From: Stictocephala bisonia
Lineage: Eukaryota > Arthropoda > Insecta > Hemiptera > Membracidae
DNA: 64,000 nucleotides
Direction of reading: 5' to 3'
Assembly: GCA_035578905.1 (NCBI GenBank)
Contig: JAQJVL010000671.1
Span: 224,436-288,435 of the forward strand
Positions 21,751 to 35,400 of this stretch are shown piece after piece. A program made the translations under genes and the position numbers. Below the pieces are notes generated by a model, which had not been told where the DNA came from, made no database searches, and was given only the letters and a program-made list of their open reading frames with translations. How positions within the stretch are numbered: the stretch's first letter is position 1; every line of letters starts with the position of its first letter.

Positions 21751-24700
21751 ATGAATGAAGGAGGTACCTATCTATACTTTATTTTTTAATGAATGTCCCA
21801 ACTTAACATCAACGTGCTTAGTGGTAAAGAATACCTGCGTTTGACATACGAGAGACAATAATTACTTGTTGAAGTAGAAACGCGCTTGAAATGTCATTTT
21901 TAATTAGTTTAAACTATATCAAGATAGAACAATCAATAAATAGTATAATAAGAATTGTATATACACAATAGAAAAAAAAATAATAAAAAGTTCATGATCA
22001 AAATATGTTTACTAACACTCAAATTCACAATATCAAATAATTAGGATATAAAAAAGGTGCATTTAAAAAACTATAACCTCACAACAATGCAAAAGTTAAA
22101 GGCGTTGGTATGCTAGCGGCTGGCTTACATCGTCACGCCTTTGGTCCTACCGTTCTCAAACTCCTCGTAGTTCCAGCATTCGCTGTAAGAGTGCTCTGAG
22201 GACATTCATTAAATCAAGTGCATCGCTACACTTATACTAAGAATATACACAAACAGTTTGGGCGTTTTAAGAAGGGATGACAGTTAAATCATTAAAGCGT
22301 GTCTGATTTAGAACAACGTTCAGAATGCCACAACGTACATCATGTTACAACACGCCTAATGTAAAATACTGTTTACTATTCATGAACAGAGAGAACAATG
22401 CAAGATTCAAAGGTCTGAAACCTTTTATATACTAAAACCGGAACCGGATATTGAGATGCAATGCTTTGAGACCAACGAGTCTTTAATATAACCATCCACA
22501 AGGGGTGATCCGGCTGCATTTGTATGCACATAAAACATGAATTTGGTGGTATATAAGAGAGGGAAATACGGTCGGTCCAAATAACATTCTAGCTTTCCCG
22601 GTAAGAAGGGTTTGATTATAATCACTTTATTCTCTTACTCTTAAACGTGTTTAGAACTTTATTGATTATTCGATAATTACAGTTGAAAATCAAAAGTGAG
22701 GCATTTAGAACCACAATTGATTTAAGAAAATCACAAAAATTTATTTGGACTGATATAAAATAAAATATTGGATATATTAATTAAAAATTTATGATTTACG
22801 GTTTATTGGGTCCAATTAAATCGTGCATGTAATTTAGTGCGATCTTCCCCCTGAGATCAATACGGATTAATTACTATGGAATTGAATAATTAAATAGGAG
22901 ACATGAAACTATCAAAATACCTCAACAAATCCTTTGAGTAATGTTAATTTATATTTATTGAGTAGCATTTCTCCTTCTTTTTTTGTTTGTTTGTTTACGA
23001 TTTGTTTCAAAAATCTTTTTTGTAAAACCCTATCTCAAACCTTAACAACCCAACTTCATCCCTTCACCTACTGTATTCATAAAGACTCTAACACACCTCA
23101 TTGGAGTACATAAAATTACTGAAAGGAATCGACTTATGTTGAACTTGACATCACTCGTGTTATTTTCTTGTTAATATAGTGAAATCTACCATAAAAAATC
23201 TACGTTTGACAAAAAAAGGATCGAGGGTTTATCCATAGACCCTCCCTAAGTGTGCACCCCTGTTGTTAAATGAGTAATTACGTAAGTTTTAAAGATAATA
23301 ATTATTTTTTTATTTTTCCTAATATTTGCAAAAGATGGGTATTTATTTCAAAACCATAACAATTTTAATTAAAGCGATTATGGATTTGTATTATTATCTT
23401 TTTATAGACTTTTCAAAGTGTGTTTAAAACTACTAGCCATACTAAGAACGTAACCTAAATACTTCCAGCTGTTTTTAAAGAACATATAAAAACATCTGCT
23501 GATCGTGGTGATTAATTTTCTAAAACTGAATGAAACCACTCTTATTTCAAAATTGCTATTGGAACTGGTTAAACCTTTCAAACGAGTGTGCCAGGGAACC
23601 CCCTGTTACAAATCTGTTATAAAACTGATTGAACAAAATAAATAAAATGATAGAATACGTGGCTTTAAACCAACATTCAGTTGAATATATGTTAAAATTT
23701 CCAACGACTAAAATCCTTTGAAACCTTCTCCTCTAAATCAACGAATGATTGATGGTGATAAATTAATTAATTGCCTTCATTCAATGAGGTTGGATTCCCC
23801 CCAATCGCATTATTGGTAAACCACTAGTGAAAGCCATACATCAAAGCAATTAATTTCATTTAAGCCAGAAGTAACTTTTGCAGTCATATAAAGTACCTTA
23901 TTTATTTATTATCTGTTTTATTCAATGTAAGGGCAAAAGTCCGTTTACCCTCGAAATATAACACCCTCTCTCGTAAAGAAGACACGTGATGACATAAATA
24001 ACGAAGTATAATGCATACGTGAAACGAGTTCAGCCTCCATCTTAAACAAATGTATAAAGCCACTTAATTTAGCGACGGAAAAGAAGTTTTACACCGAAAA
24101 ACTCGCAAATGTCACAATATTAAATAAATATATATAAAATTATATTTAAAAAGAGAATACTATTAAACTGATACAATAATCAGAACAAGTAAACTATTGA
24201 TGAATTATTAACCATCATTATTAGTGATCAACCAATCAAGTTATCCCGAGTAAGTATTTGTGGAAACGTGTTAAAATGTTAAGCTAACTGAAGTTGTCTT
24301 TTTATGGTAAAATTAGTACCTTTTATACATTTGTTTATTAATAAATAAATGTACTAGAATATTCTTGAAATTAAATAGAGTACACTAGAAATTAATTCCC
24401 TATTAAAATCTAATGAACTGATGCAATATAACAGAAAAATAATTTCTTGAAATTAGATTCTAACACTGCTCTAAGAAAGGGAGAGAAAGAAGAGCTGGTT
24501 AGTAAACAGGAGTTATGACGTCAAGGGAAATGTTATTCCTGAATAATTGCCACTTATTTCACAGCTTTTTCTTCTCAACTTAATTAGCTCGAAATAAGGT
24601 AGCGAAACGTATTTAGGGTTAATTTGGTTGGACGAGGACATAATCTACTTTTAGGACATATTTTACTAAAATGTAACTATCTATGTAATTAGTTAGCGAT

Positions 24701-24766
24701 GTTTATCAGCTGGTTTGTTTTTTAATGACAAATGACCTTTTTCTGTTTCTTCCAAAAATAGTAATC
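21751..24766. other. AT-rich DNA without recognisable genes
   Basis: About 3 kb of unique AT-rich sequence. A somewhat more GC-rich stretch at 22100-22220 shows no frame or repeat I can name. Confidence 0.45.
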
Positions 24767-24996
24767 TACAGAGTGGGCCATAAGTCACTTGACAAAAATA
24801 TAATGTGATATTAATTAATTATTAATTTAAAATTATTTTAATTATTATTTTTATTAACTACACAGTCAAATTATTTTCTTAATAACTTCAACATAACGTC
24901 AAGCAGTATTTGTGACGGACAGCTGGCAAGACACAAGTGTAGTAAAATTGATACCGAGTGACTGACAGTGCCAAATGACGTATAGGCCACTCTTTA
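24767..24996. mobile_element. Mariner-type MITE, 226 bp, TA duplication
   Basis: The element spans 24769-24994 and is flanked by TA on both sides. The left end CAGAGTGGGCCATAAGTCAC and the right end, read in reverse complement, AAGAGTGGCCTATACGTCAT form an imperfect terminal inverted repeat. There is no coding capacity. A diverged relative lies at 48401-48647. They share ends and the internal stretch around TTCAACATAACNTCAA...ACAGCTG...CCGAGTGACTG. Confidence 0.7.
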
Positions 24997-25170
24997 TTTT
25001 ACCTATTTGAAAGTAAATATATATACATTTATTGGGATTGAAGGAAAAACAACAACCTGACTAAGCTATTATCTCTTTTCTTTGTTTTTGAAATTTGTTA
25101 ATGATGGAGTATCAGATGAGGGAGACAGAGGTAGTTGGACATTTGCCATCATTACGTGAAAAATAACAAT

Positions 25171-25212
25171 CACGACGTTTCGATTTGGTAAAACCCAAAC
25201 CTTTTTCAAGTG
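25171..25212 (-). ncRNA. Degenerate hammerhead-like motif (left arm of second palindrome)
   Basis: Mirror copy of 25418-25459 on the opposite strand. The core box reads TTGAAAA instead of CTGANGA. Confidence 0.25.
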
Positions 25213-25417
25213 CTAAAAACTAAATTACATTTACACAAACATGTTATAAAACTACGTTCTTAAACTAATAAACTTATCTACTTTAATAATTATCTACATT
25301 TTATTAGTAGATTATCTACATTATCAAAAAATGTATATAATTATTAAAGTAGATAAGTTTATTAGTTTAAGAACGTAGTTTTATAACATGTTTGTGTAAA
25401 TGTAATTTAGTTTTTAG

Positions 25418-25459
25418 CACTTGAAAAAGGTTTGGGTTTTACCAAATCGAAACGTCGTG
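25418..25459 (+). ncRNA. Degenerate hammerhead-like motif (right arm of second palindrome)
   Basis: CAC (25418-25420) is followed by TTGAAAA, stem-loop GGTTTGG/CCAAATC (one wobble pair), GAAA (25449-25452), CGTC, then GTG, which pairs with CAC. The layout is that of the motif at 20018, but the CTGANGA box has two changes at positions needed for catalysis, so it is probably inactive. Confidence 0.25.
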
Positions 25460-25525
25460 ATTGTTATTTTTCACGTAATGATGGCAAATGTCCAACTACC
25501 TCTGTCTCCCTCATCTCTTTTCTTT

Positions 25526-26423
25526 TGGAATATTCGTCTTAGAAAAACATTTATAAAGGAACCCTAGGTGTAAACATGACTTACCTCTGAACATCTGAAA
25601 AAAAAAAATTTACAAAGGATAGTTATAGCTTTAACTAACACTTTTAAAAACAACCACTCTACTAACACTTAAGAAAATAATGCGTAATAATAATGAAACA
25701 CACGACTTCCCAATAATTTATCTCAAAGTCTTAAAATTAATTTAATTTTCTCTGCTGAAAGAAAATCAGAACTAATCAACTTAATTCAATCAATAATCTA
25801 TGAATTCTTTATAATACAAATTCAATACATTGTCTGAACAGTTTTCTAATCAAGCTAAATTGAATCGACTGCACCAAAGACTTGTTTGATCTATTATTCA
25901 ATCTACCCTTTACGAGTAAATAGCCAGTGGACTACTTGTAAACGCTAAAAATAGAAATTGGTAACAACCTATCGTAATTATGGTCAACCGTTTTATGTTT
26001 CAAGGAAACCATTAACTGCACGCAAAAACGTGGCTGTCAAACGTCGCATGCGATATTACAAGTCCCACACAGCAGTTTGGACCTTGTAAGGGATGACAAT
26101 ATACACATATAAAACAACCAAACGTCCGTACGTTTGTGTACACAACACTCTAAAAGTGTTATATATATTTAGTTCCTAAAATTGTAAACGAGAACAGGGA
26201 TTTTTAAGCTCTTCTCGACCTACAGTGACCTTCAGAAATGAAAATAAATGTCAGTGCTGAAAAATTGCTACTGTGACCAGCTGATGTATGTGCATATTAC
26301 ATCCAAATGAAGACCTGCAAGTGTATAATTGTGACCGGTTGAAAACAGTTGTAAGTTACTTTATTTGAGATAAATTCAAAGAAACAGTCAATCTTTGTTA
26401 GAAAATATCTAACAACAAAAGTA
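25526..26423. other. AT-rich left flank of the large satellite
   Basis: Unique AT-rich DNA with no gene. Just before the array a short hairpin GTTAG-AAAATAT-CTAAC occurs near 26397-26415. Confidence 0.5.
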
Positions 26424-29400
26424 AAAAATAACGACTAATAGTTGTTAACAGACTACGTCACAGCGAAGCGTGGCCAAGTTTAGGTAGTATATAAGGAGGA
26501 AGAAAAATAACGACTAATAGTTGTTAACAGACTACGTCACAGCGAAGCGTGGCCAAGTTTAGGTAGTAGGCTATATAAGGAGGAAGAAAAATAACGACTA
26601 ATAGTTGTTAACAGACTAAGTCACAGCGAAGCGTGGCCAAGTTTAGGTAGTAAATAAGGAGGAAGAAAAATAACGACTAATAGTTGTTAACAGACTACGT
26701 CACAGCGAAGCGTGGCCATGTTAAGGTAGTATATAAGGAGGAAGAAAAATAACGACTAATAGTTGTTAACAGACTACGTCACAGCGAAGCGTGGCCATGT
26801 TTAGGTAGTATATAAGGAGGAAGAAAAATAACGACTAATAGTTGTTAACAGACTACGTCACAGCGAAGCGTGGCCAAGTTTAGGTAGTATATAAGGAGGA
26901 AGAAAAATAACGACTAATAGTTGTTAACAGACTAAGTCACAGCGAAGCGTGGCCAAGTTTAGATAGTATACAAGGAGGAAGAATAATAACGATTAATAGT
27001 TGTTAACAGACTACGTCACAGCGAAGCGTGGCCAAGTATAGGTAGTAAATAAGGAGGAAGAAACATAACGACTAATAGTTGTTAACAGAATACGTCACAG
27101 CGAAGCGTGGCCAAGTTTAGGTAGTAAATAAGGAGGAAGAAAAATAACGACTAATAGTTGTTAACAGACTACGTCACAGCGAAGCGTGGCCAAGTTTAGG
27201 TAGTATTAAGGAGAAAGAAAAATAACGACTAATAGTTGTTAACAGACTACGTCACAGCGAAGCGTGGCCAAGTTTAGGTAGTATTAAGGAGGAAGAAAAA
27301 TAACGACTAATAGTTGTTAACAGACTACGTCACAGCGAAGCGTGGCCAAGTTTAGGTAGTATTAAGGAGAAAGAAAAATAACGACTAATAGTTGTTAACA
27401 GACTACGTCACAGCGAAGCGTGGCCATGTTTAGGTAGTAAATAAGGAGGAAGAAAAATAACGACTAATAGTTGTTAACAGACTACGTCACAGCGAAGCGT
27501 GGCCACGTTTAGGTAGTATATAAGGAGGAAGAAAAATAACGACTAATAGTTGTTAACAGACTACGTCACAGCGAAGCGTGGCCAAGTTTAGGTAGTATAT
27601 AAGGAGGAAGAAAAATAACGACTAATAGTTGTTAACAGACTACGTCACAGCGAAGCGTGGCCACGTTTAGGTAGTATATAAGGAGGAAGAAAAATAACGA
27701 CTAATAGTTGTTAACAGACTACGTCACAGCGAAGCGTGGCCAAGTTTAGGTAGTATATAAGGAGGAAGAAAAATAACGACTAATAGTTGTTAACAGACTA
27801 CGTCACAGCGAAGCGTGGCCACGTTTAGGTAGTATATAAGGAGGAAGAAAAATAACGACTAATAGTTGTTAACAGACTACGTCACAGCGAAGCGTGGCCA
27901 AGTTTAGGTAGTATATAAGGAGGAAGAAAAATACCGACTAATAGTTGTTAACAGACTACGTCACAGCGAAGCGTGACCAAGTTTAGGTAGTATATAAGGA
28001 GGAAGAAAAATAACGACTAATAGTTGTTAACAGACTACGTCACAGCGAAGCGTGACCAAGTTTAGGTAGTATATAAGGAGGAAGAAAAATAACGACTAAT
28101 AGTTGTTAACAGACTACGTCACAGCGAAGCGTGGCCATGTTTAGGTAGTATATAAGGAGGAAGAAAAATAACGACTAATAGTTGTTAACAGACTACGTCA
28201 CAGCGAAGCGTGACCAAGTTTAGGTAGTATATAAGGAGGAAGAAAAATAACGACTAATAGTTGTTAACAGACTACGTCACAGCGAAGCGTGGCCATGTTT
28301 AGGTAGTATATAAGGAGGAAGAAAAATAACGACTAATAGTTGTTAACAGACTACGTCACAGCGAAGCATGACCAAGTTTAGGTAGTATATAAGGAGGAAG
28401 AAAAATAACGACTAATAGTTGTTAACAGACTACGTCACAGCGAAGCGTGACCAAGTTTAGGTAGTATATAAGGAGGAAGAACAATAACGACTAATAGTTG
28501 TTAACAGACTATGTCAGAGCGAAGCGTGGCCATGTTTAGGTAGTATATAAGGAGGAAGAAAAATAACGACTAATAGTTGTTAACAGACTACGTCACAGCG
28601 AAGCGTGACCAAGTTTAGGTAGTATATAAGGAGGAAGAAAAATAACGACTAATAGTTGTTAACAGACTACGTCACAGCGAAGCGTGACCAAGTTTAGGTA
28701 GTATATAAGGAGGAAGAACAATAACGACTAATAGTTGTTAACAGACTATGTCACAGCGAAGCGTGGCCATGTTTAGGTAGTATATAAGGAGGAAGAAAAA
28801 TAACGACTAATAGTTGTTAACAGACTACGTCACAGCGAAGCGTGGCCACGTTTAGGTAGTATATAAGGAGGAAGAAAAATAACGACTAATAGTTGTTAAC
28901 AGACTACGTCACAGCGAAGCGTGGCCAAGTTTAGGTAGTATATAAGGAGGAAGAAAAATAACGACTAATAGTTGTTAACAGACTACGTCACAGCGAAGCG
29001 TGGCCACGTTTAGGTAGTATATAAGGAGGAAGAAAAATAACGACTAATAGTTGTTAACAGACTACATCACAGCGAAGCGTGGCCATGTTTAGGTAGTATA
29101 TAAGGAGGAAGAAAAATAACGACTAATAGTTGTTAACAGACTACGTCACAGCGAAGCGTGGCCACGTTTAGGTAGTATATAAGGAGGAAGAAAAATAACG
29201 ACTAATAGTTGTTAACAGACTACGTCACAGCGAAGCGTGGCCAAGTTTAGGTAGTATGTAAGGAGGAAGAAAAATAACGACTAATAGTTGTTAACAGACT
29301 ACGTCACAGCGAAGCGTGGCCATGTTTAGGTAGTATATAAGGAGGAAGAAAAATAACGACTAATAGTTGTTAACAGACTACGTCACAGCGAAGCGTGGAC

Positions 29401-32400
29401 ATGTTTAGGTAGTATATAAGGAGGAAGAAAAATAACAATTAATAGTTGTTAACAGACTACGTCAAAGCGAAGCGTGGCCAAGTTTAGGTAGTATATAAGG
29501 AGGAAGAAAAATACCGACTAATAGTTGTTAACAGACTACGTCACAGCGAAGCGTGACCAAGTTTAGGTAGTATATAAGGAGGAAGAAAAATAACGACTAA
29601 TAGTTGTTAACAGACTACGTCACAGCGAAGCGTGGCCAAGTTTAGGTAGTATTAAGGAGAAAGAAAAATAACGACTAATAGTTGTTAACAGACTACGTCA
29701 CAGCGAAGCGTGGCCAAGTTTAGGTAGTATTAAGGAGGAAGAAAAATAACGACTAATAGTTGTTAACAGACTACGTCACAGCGAAGCGTGGCCAAGTTTA
29801 GGTAGTATTAAGGAGAAAGAAAAATAACGACTAATAGTTGTTAACAGACTACGTCACAGCGAAGCGTGGCCATGTTTAGGTAGTAAATAAGGAGGAAGAA
29901 AAATAACGACTAATAGTTGTTAACAGACTACGTCACAGCGAAGCGTGGCCACGTTTAGGTAGTATATAAGGAGGAAGAAAAATAACGACTAATAGTTGTT
30001 AACAGACTACGTCACAGCGAAGCGTGGCCAAGTTTAGGTAGTATATAAGGAGGAAGAAAAATAACGACTAATAGTTGTTAACAGACTACGTCACAGCGAA
30101 GCGTGGCCACGTTTAGGTAGTATATAAGGAGGAAGAAAAATAACGACTAATAGTTGTTAACAGACTACGTCACAGCGAAGCGTGGCCAAGTTTAGGTAGT
30201 ATATAAGGAGGAAGAAAAATAACGACTAATAGTTGTTAACAGACTACGTCACAGCGAAGCGTGGCCACGTTTAGGTAGTATATAAGGAGGAAGAAAAATA
30301 ACGACTAATAGTTGTTAACAGACTACGTCACAGCGAAGCGTGGCCAAGTTTAGGTAGTATATAAGGAGGAAGAAAAATACCGACTAATAGTTGTTAACAG
30401 ACTACGTCACAGCGAAGCGTGACCAAGTTTAGGTAGTATATAAGGAGGAAGAAAAATAACGACTAATAGTTGTTAACAGACTACGTCACAGCGAAGCGTG
30501 ACCAAGTTTAGGTAGTATATAAGGAGGAAGAAAAATAACGACTAATAGTTGTTAACAGACTACGTCACAGCGAAGCGTGGCCATGTTTAGGTAGTATATA
30601 AGGAGGAAGAAAAATAACGACTAATAGTTGTTAACAGACTACGTCACAGCGAAGCGTGACCAAGTTTAGGTAGTATATAAGGAGGAAGAAAAATAACGAC
30701 TAATAGTTGTTAACAGACTACGTCACAGCGAAGCGTGGCCATGTTTAGGTAGTATATAAGGAGGAAGAAAAATAACGACTAATAGTTGTTAACAGACTAC
30801 GTCACAGCGAAGCGTGACCAAGTTTAGGTAGTATATAAGGAGGAAGAAAAATAACGACTAATAGTTGTTAACAGACTACGTCACAGCGAAGCGTGACCAA
30901 GTTTAGGTAGTATATAAGGAGGAAGAACAATAACGACTAATAGTTGTTAACAGACTATGTCAGAGCGAAGCGTGGCCATGTTTAGGTAGTATATAAGGAG
31001 GAAGAAAAATAACGACTAATAGTTGTTAACAGACTACGTCACAGCGAAGCGTGACCAAGTTTAGGTAGTATATAAGGAGGAAGAAAAATAACGACTAATA
31101 GTTGTTAACAGACTACGTCACAGCGAAGCGTGACCAAGTTTAGGTAGTATATAAGGAGGAAGAACAATAACGACTAATAGTTGTTAACAGACTATGTCAC
31201 AGCGAAGCGTGGCCATGTTTAGGTAGTATATAAGGAGGAAGAAAAATAACGACTAATAGTTGTTAACAGACTACGTCACAGCGAAGCGTGGCCACGTTTA
31301 GGTAGTATATAAGGAGGAAGAAAAATAACGACTAATAGTTGTTAACAGACTACGTCACAGCGAAGCGTGGCCAAGTTTAGGTAGTATATAAGGAGGAAGA
31401 AAAATAACGACTAATAGTTGTTAACAGACTACGTCACAGCGAAGCGTGGCCACGTTTAGGTAGTATATAAGGAGGAAGAAAAATAACGACTAATAGTTGT
31501 TAACAGACTACATCACAGCGAAGCGTGGCCATGTTTAGGTAGTATATAAGGAGGAAGAAAAATAACGACTAATAGTTGTTAACAGACTACGTCACAGCGA
31601 AGCGTGGCCACGTTTAGGTAGTATATAAGGAGGAAGAAAAATAACGACTAATAGTTGTTAACAGACTACGTCACAGCGAAGCGTGGCCAAGTTTAGGTAG
31701 TATGTAAGGAGGAAGAAAAATAACGACTAATAGTTGTTAACAGACTACGTCACAGCGAAGCGTGGCCATGTTTAGGTAGTATATAAGGAGGAAGAAAAAT
31801 AACGACTAATAGTTGTTAACAGACTACGTCACAGCGAAGCGTGGCCATGTTTAGGTAGTATTAAGGAGGAAGAAAAATAACGACTAATAGTTGTTAACAG
31901 ACTACGTCACAGCGAAGCGTGGCCATGTTTAGGTAGTATATAAGGAGGAAGAAAAATAACGACTAATAGTTGTTAACAGACTACGTCACAGTGAAGCGTG
32001 GCCAAGTTTAGGTAGTATATAAGGAGGAAGAAAAATAACGACTAATAGTTGTTAACAGACTACGTCACAGCGAAGCGTGGCCACGTTTAGGTAGTATATA
32101 AGGAGGAAGAAAAATAACGACTAATAGTTGTTAACAGACTACGTCACAGCGAAGCGTGGCCATGTTTAGGTAGTATATAAGGAGAAAGAAAAATAACGAC
32201 TAATAGTTGTTAACAGACTACGTCACAGCGAAGCGTGGCCAAGTTTAGATAGTATATAAGGAGGAAGAAAAATAACGACTAATAGTTGATAACAGACTAC
32301 GTCACAGCGAAGCGTGGCCACGTTTAGGTAGTATATAAGGAGGAAGAAAAATAACGACTAATAGTTGTTAACAGACTAAGTCACAGCGAAGCGTGGCCAT

Positions 32401-35400
32401 GTTAAGGTAGTATATAAGGAGGAAGAAAAATAACGACTAATAGTTGTTAACAGACTACGTCACAGCGAAGCGTGGCCATGTTTAGGTAGTATATAAGGAG
32501 GAAGAAAAATAACGACTAATAGTTGTTAACAGACTACGTCACAGCGAAGCGTGGCCATGTTAAGGTAGTATATAAGGAGGAAGAAAAATAACGACTAATA
32601 GTTGTTAACAGACTACGTCACAGCGAAGCGTGGCCATGTTAAGGTAGTATATAAGGAGGAAGAAAAATAACGACTAATAGTTGTTAACAGACTACGTCAC
32701 AGCGAAGCGTGGCCATTTTAAGGTAGTATATAAGGAGGAAGAAAAATAACGACTAATAGTTGTTAACAGACTACGTCACAGCGAAGCGTGGCCATGTTAA
32801 GGTAGTATATAAGGAGGAAGAAAAATAACGACTAATAGTTGTTAACAGACTACGTCACAGCGAAGCGTGGCCATGTTAAGGTAGTATATAAGGAGGAAGA
32901 AAAATAACGACTAATAGTTGTTAACAGACTACGTCACAGCGAAGCGTGGCCATGTTTAGGTAGTATATAAGGAGGAAGAAAAATAACGACTAATAGTTGT
33001 TAACAGACTACGTCACAGCGAAGCGTGGCCACGTTTAGGTAGTATATAAGGAGGAAGAAAAATAACGACTAATAGTTGTTAACAGACTACGTCACAGCGA
33101 AGCGTGGCCAAGTTTAGGTAGTATATAAGGAGGAAGAAAAATAACGACTAATAGTTGTTAACAGACTACGTCACAGCGAAGCGTGGCCACGTTTAGGTAG
33201 TATATAAGGAGGAAGAAAAATAACGACTAATAGTTGTTAACAGACTACGTCACAGCGAAGCGTGGCCAAGTTTAGGTAGTATATAAGGAGGAAGAAAAAT
33301 ACCGACTAATAGTTGTTAACAGACTACGTCACAGCGAAGCGTGACCAAGTTTAGGTAGTATATAAGGAGGAAGAAAAATAACGACTAATAGTTGTTAACA
33401 GACTACGTCACAGCGAAGCGTGACCAAGTTTAGGTAGTATATAAGGAGGAAGAAAAATAACGACTAATAGTTGTTAACAGACTACGTCACAGCGAAGCGT
33501 GGCCATGTTTAGGTAGTATATAAGGAGGAAGAAAAATAACGACTAATAGTTGTTAACAGACTACGTCACAGCGAAGCGTGACCAAGTTTAGGTAGTATAT
33601 AAGGAGGAAGAAAAATAACGACTAATAGTTGTTAACAGACTACGTCACAGCGAAGCGTGACCAAGTTTAGGTAGTATATAAGGAGGAAGAAAAATAACGA
33701 CTAATAGTTGTTAACAGACTACGTCACAGCGAAGCGTGACCAAGTTTAGGTAGTATATAAGGAGGAAGAACAATAACGACTAATAGTTGTTAACAGACTA
33801 TGTCAGAGCGAAGCGTGGCCATGTTTAGGTAGTATATAAGGAGGAAGAAAAATAACGACTAATAGTTGTTAACAGACTACGTCACAGCGAAGCGTGACCA
33901 AGTTTAGGTAGTATATAAGGAGGAAGAAAAATAACGACTAATAGTTGTTAACAGACTACGTCACAGCGAAGCGTGACCAAGTTTAGGTAGTATATAAGGA
34001 GGAAGAACAATAACGACTAATAGTTGTTAACAGACTATGTCACAGCGAAGCGTGGCCATGTTTAGGTAGTATATAAGGAGGAAGAAAAATAACGACTAAT
34101 AGTTGTTAACAGACTACGTCACAGCGAAGCGTGGCCACGTTTAGGTAGTATATAAGGAGGAAGAAAAATAACGACTAATAGTTGTTAACAGACTACGTCA
34201 CAGCGATGCGTGGCCAAGTTTAGGTAGTATATAAGGAGGAAGAAAAATAACGACTAATAGTTGTTAACAGACTACGTCACAGCGAAGCGTGGCCACGTTT
34301 AGGTAGTATATAAGGAGGAAGAAAAATAACGACTAATAGTTGTTAACAGACTACATCACAGCGAAGCGTGGCCATGTTTAGGTAGTATATAAGGAGGAAG
34401 AAAAATAACGACTAATAGTTGTTAACAGACTACGTCACAGCGAAGCGTGGCCACGTTTAGGTAGTATATAAGGAGGAAGAAAAATAACGACTAATAGTTG
34501 TTAACAGACTACGTCACAGCGAAGCGTGGCCAAGTTTAGGTAGTATGTAAGGAGGAAGAAAAATAACGACTAATAGTTGTTAACAGACTACGTCACAGCG
34601 AAGCGTGGCCATGTTTAGGTAGTATATAAGGAGGAAGAAAAATAACGACTAATAGTTGTTAACAGACTACGTCACAGCGAAGCGTGGACATGTTTAGGTA
34701 GTATATAAGGAGGAAGAAAAATAACAATTAATAGTTGTTAACAGACTACGTCAAAGCGAAGCGTGGCCAAGTTTAGGTAGTATATAAGGAGGAAGAAAAA
34801 TACCGACTAATAGTTGTTAACAGACTACGTCACAGCGAAGCGTGACCAAGTTTAGGTAGTATATAAGGAGGAAGAAAAATAACGACTAATAGTTGTTAAC
34901 AGACTACGTCACAGCGAAGCGTGGCCAAGTTTAGGTAGTATTAAGGAGAAAGAAAAATAACGACTAATAGTTGTTAACAGACTACGTCACAGCGAAGCGT
35001 GGCCAAGTTTAGGTAGTATTAAGGAGGAAGAAAAATAACGACTAATAGTTGTTAACAGACTACGTCACAGCGAAGCGTGGCCAAGTTTAGGTAGTATTAA
35101 GGAGAAAGAAAAATAACGACTAATAGTTGTTAACAGACTACGTCACAGCGAAGCGTGGCCATGTTTAGGTAGTAAATAAGGAGGAAGAAAAATAACGACT
35201 AATAGTTGTTAACAGACTACGTCACAGCGAAGCGTGGCCACGTTTAGGTAGTATATAAGGAGGAAGAAAAATAACGACTAATAGTTGTTAACAGACTACG
35301 TCACAGCGAAGCGTGGCCAAGTTTAGGTAGTATATAAGGAGGAAGAAAAATAACGACTAATAGTTGTTAACAGACTACGTCACAGCGAAGCGTGGCCACG

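Larger units (their letters stand above)
25071..25525. mobile_element. Long palindrome between 13-bp direct repeats (inverted-dimer insertion)
   Basis: Arms 25114-25293 and 25337-25516 (180 bp) mirror one another to a constant sum of 50630, around a 43-bp AT-rich centre. The whole is bracketed by ATCTCTTTTCTTT at 25071-25083 and 25513-25525, a probable target-site duplication that overlaps the right arm end by a few bases. Between the left duplication and the left arm lie 30 extra bases (25084-25113). A retroelement whose terminus inserted as an inverted dimer would look like this, as reported for Penelope-like elements. A foldback DNA element is the alternative. Each arm carries a hammerhead-like motif. 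Confidence 0.75.
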
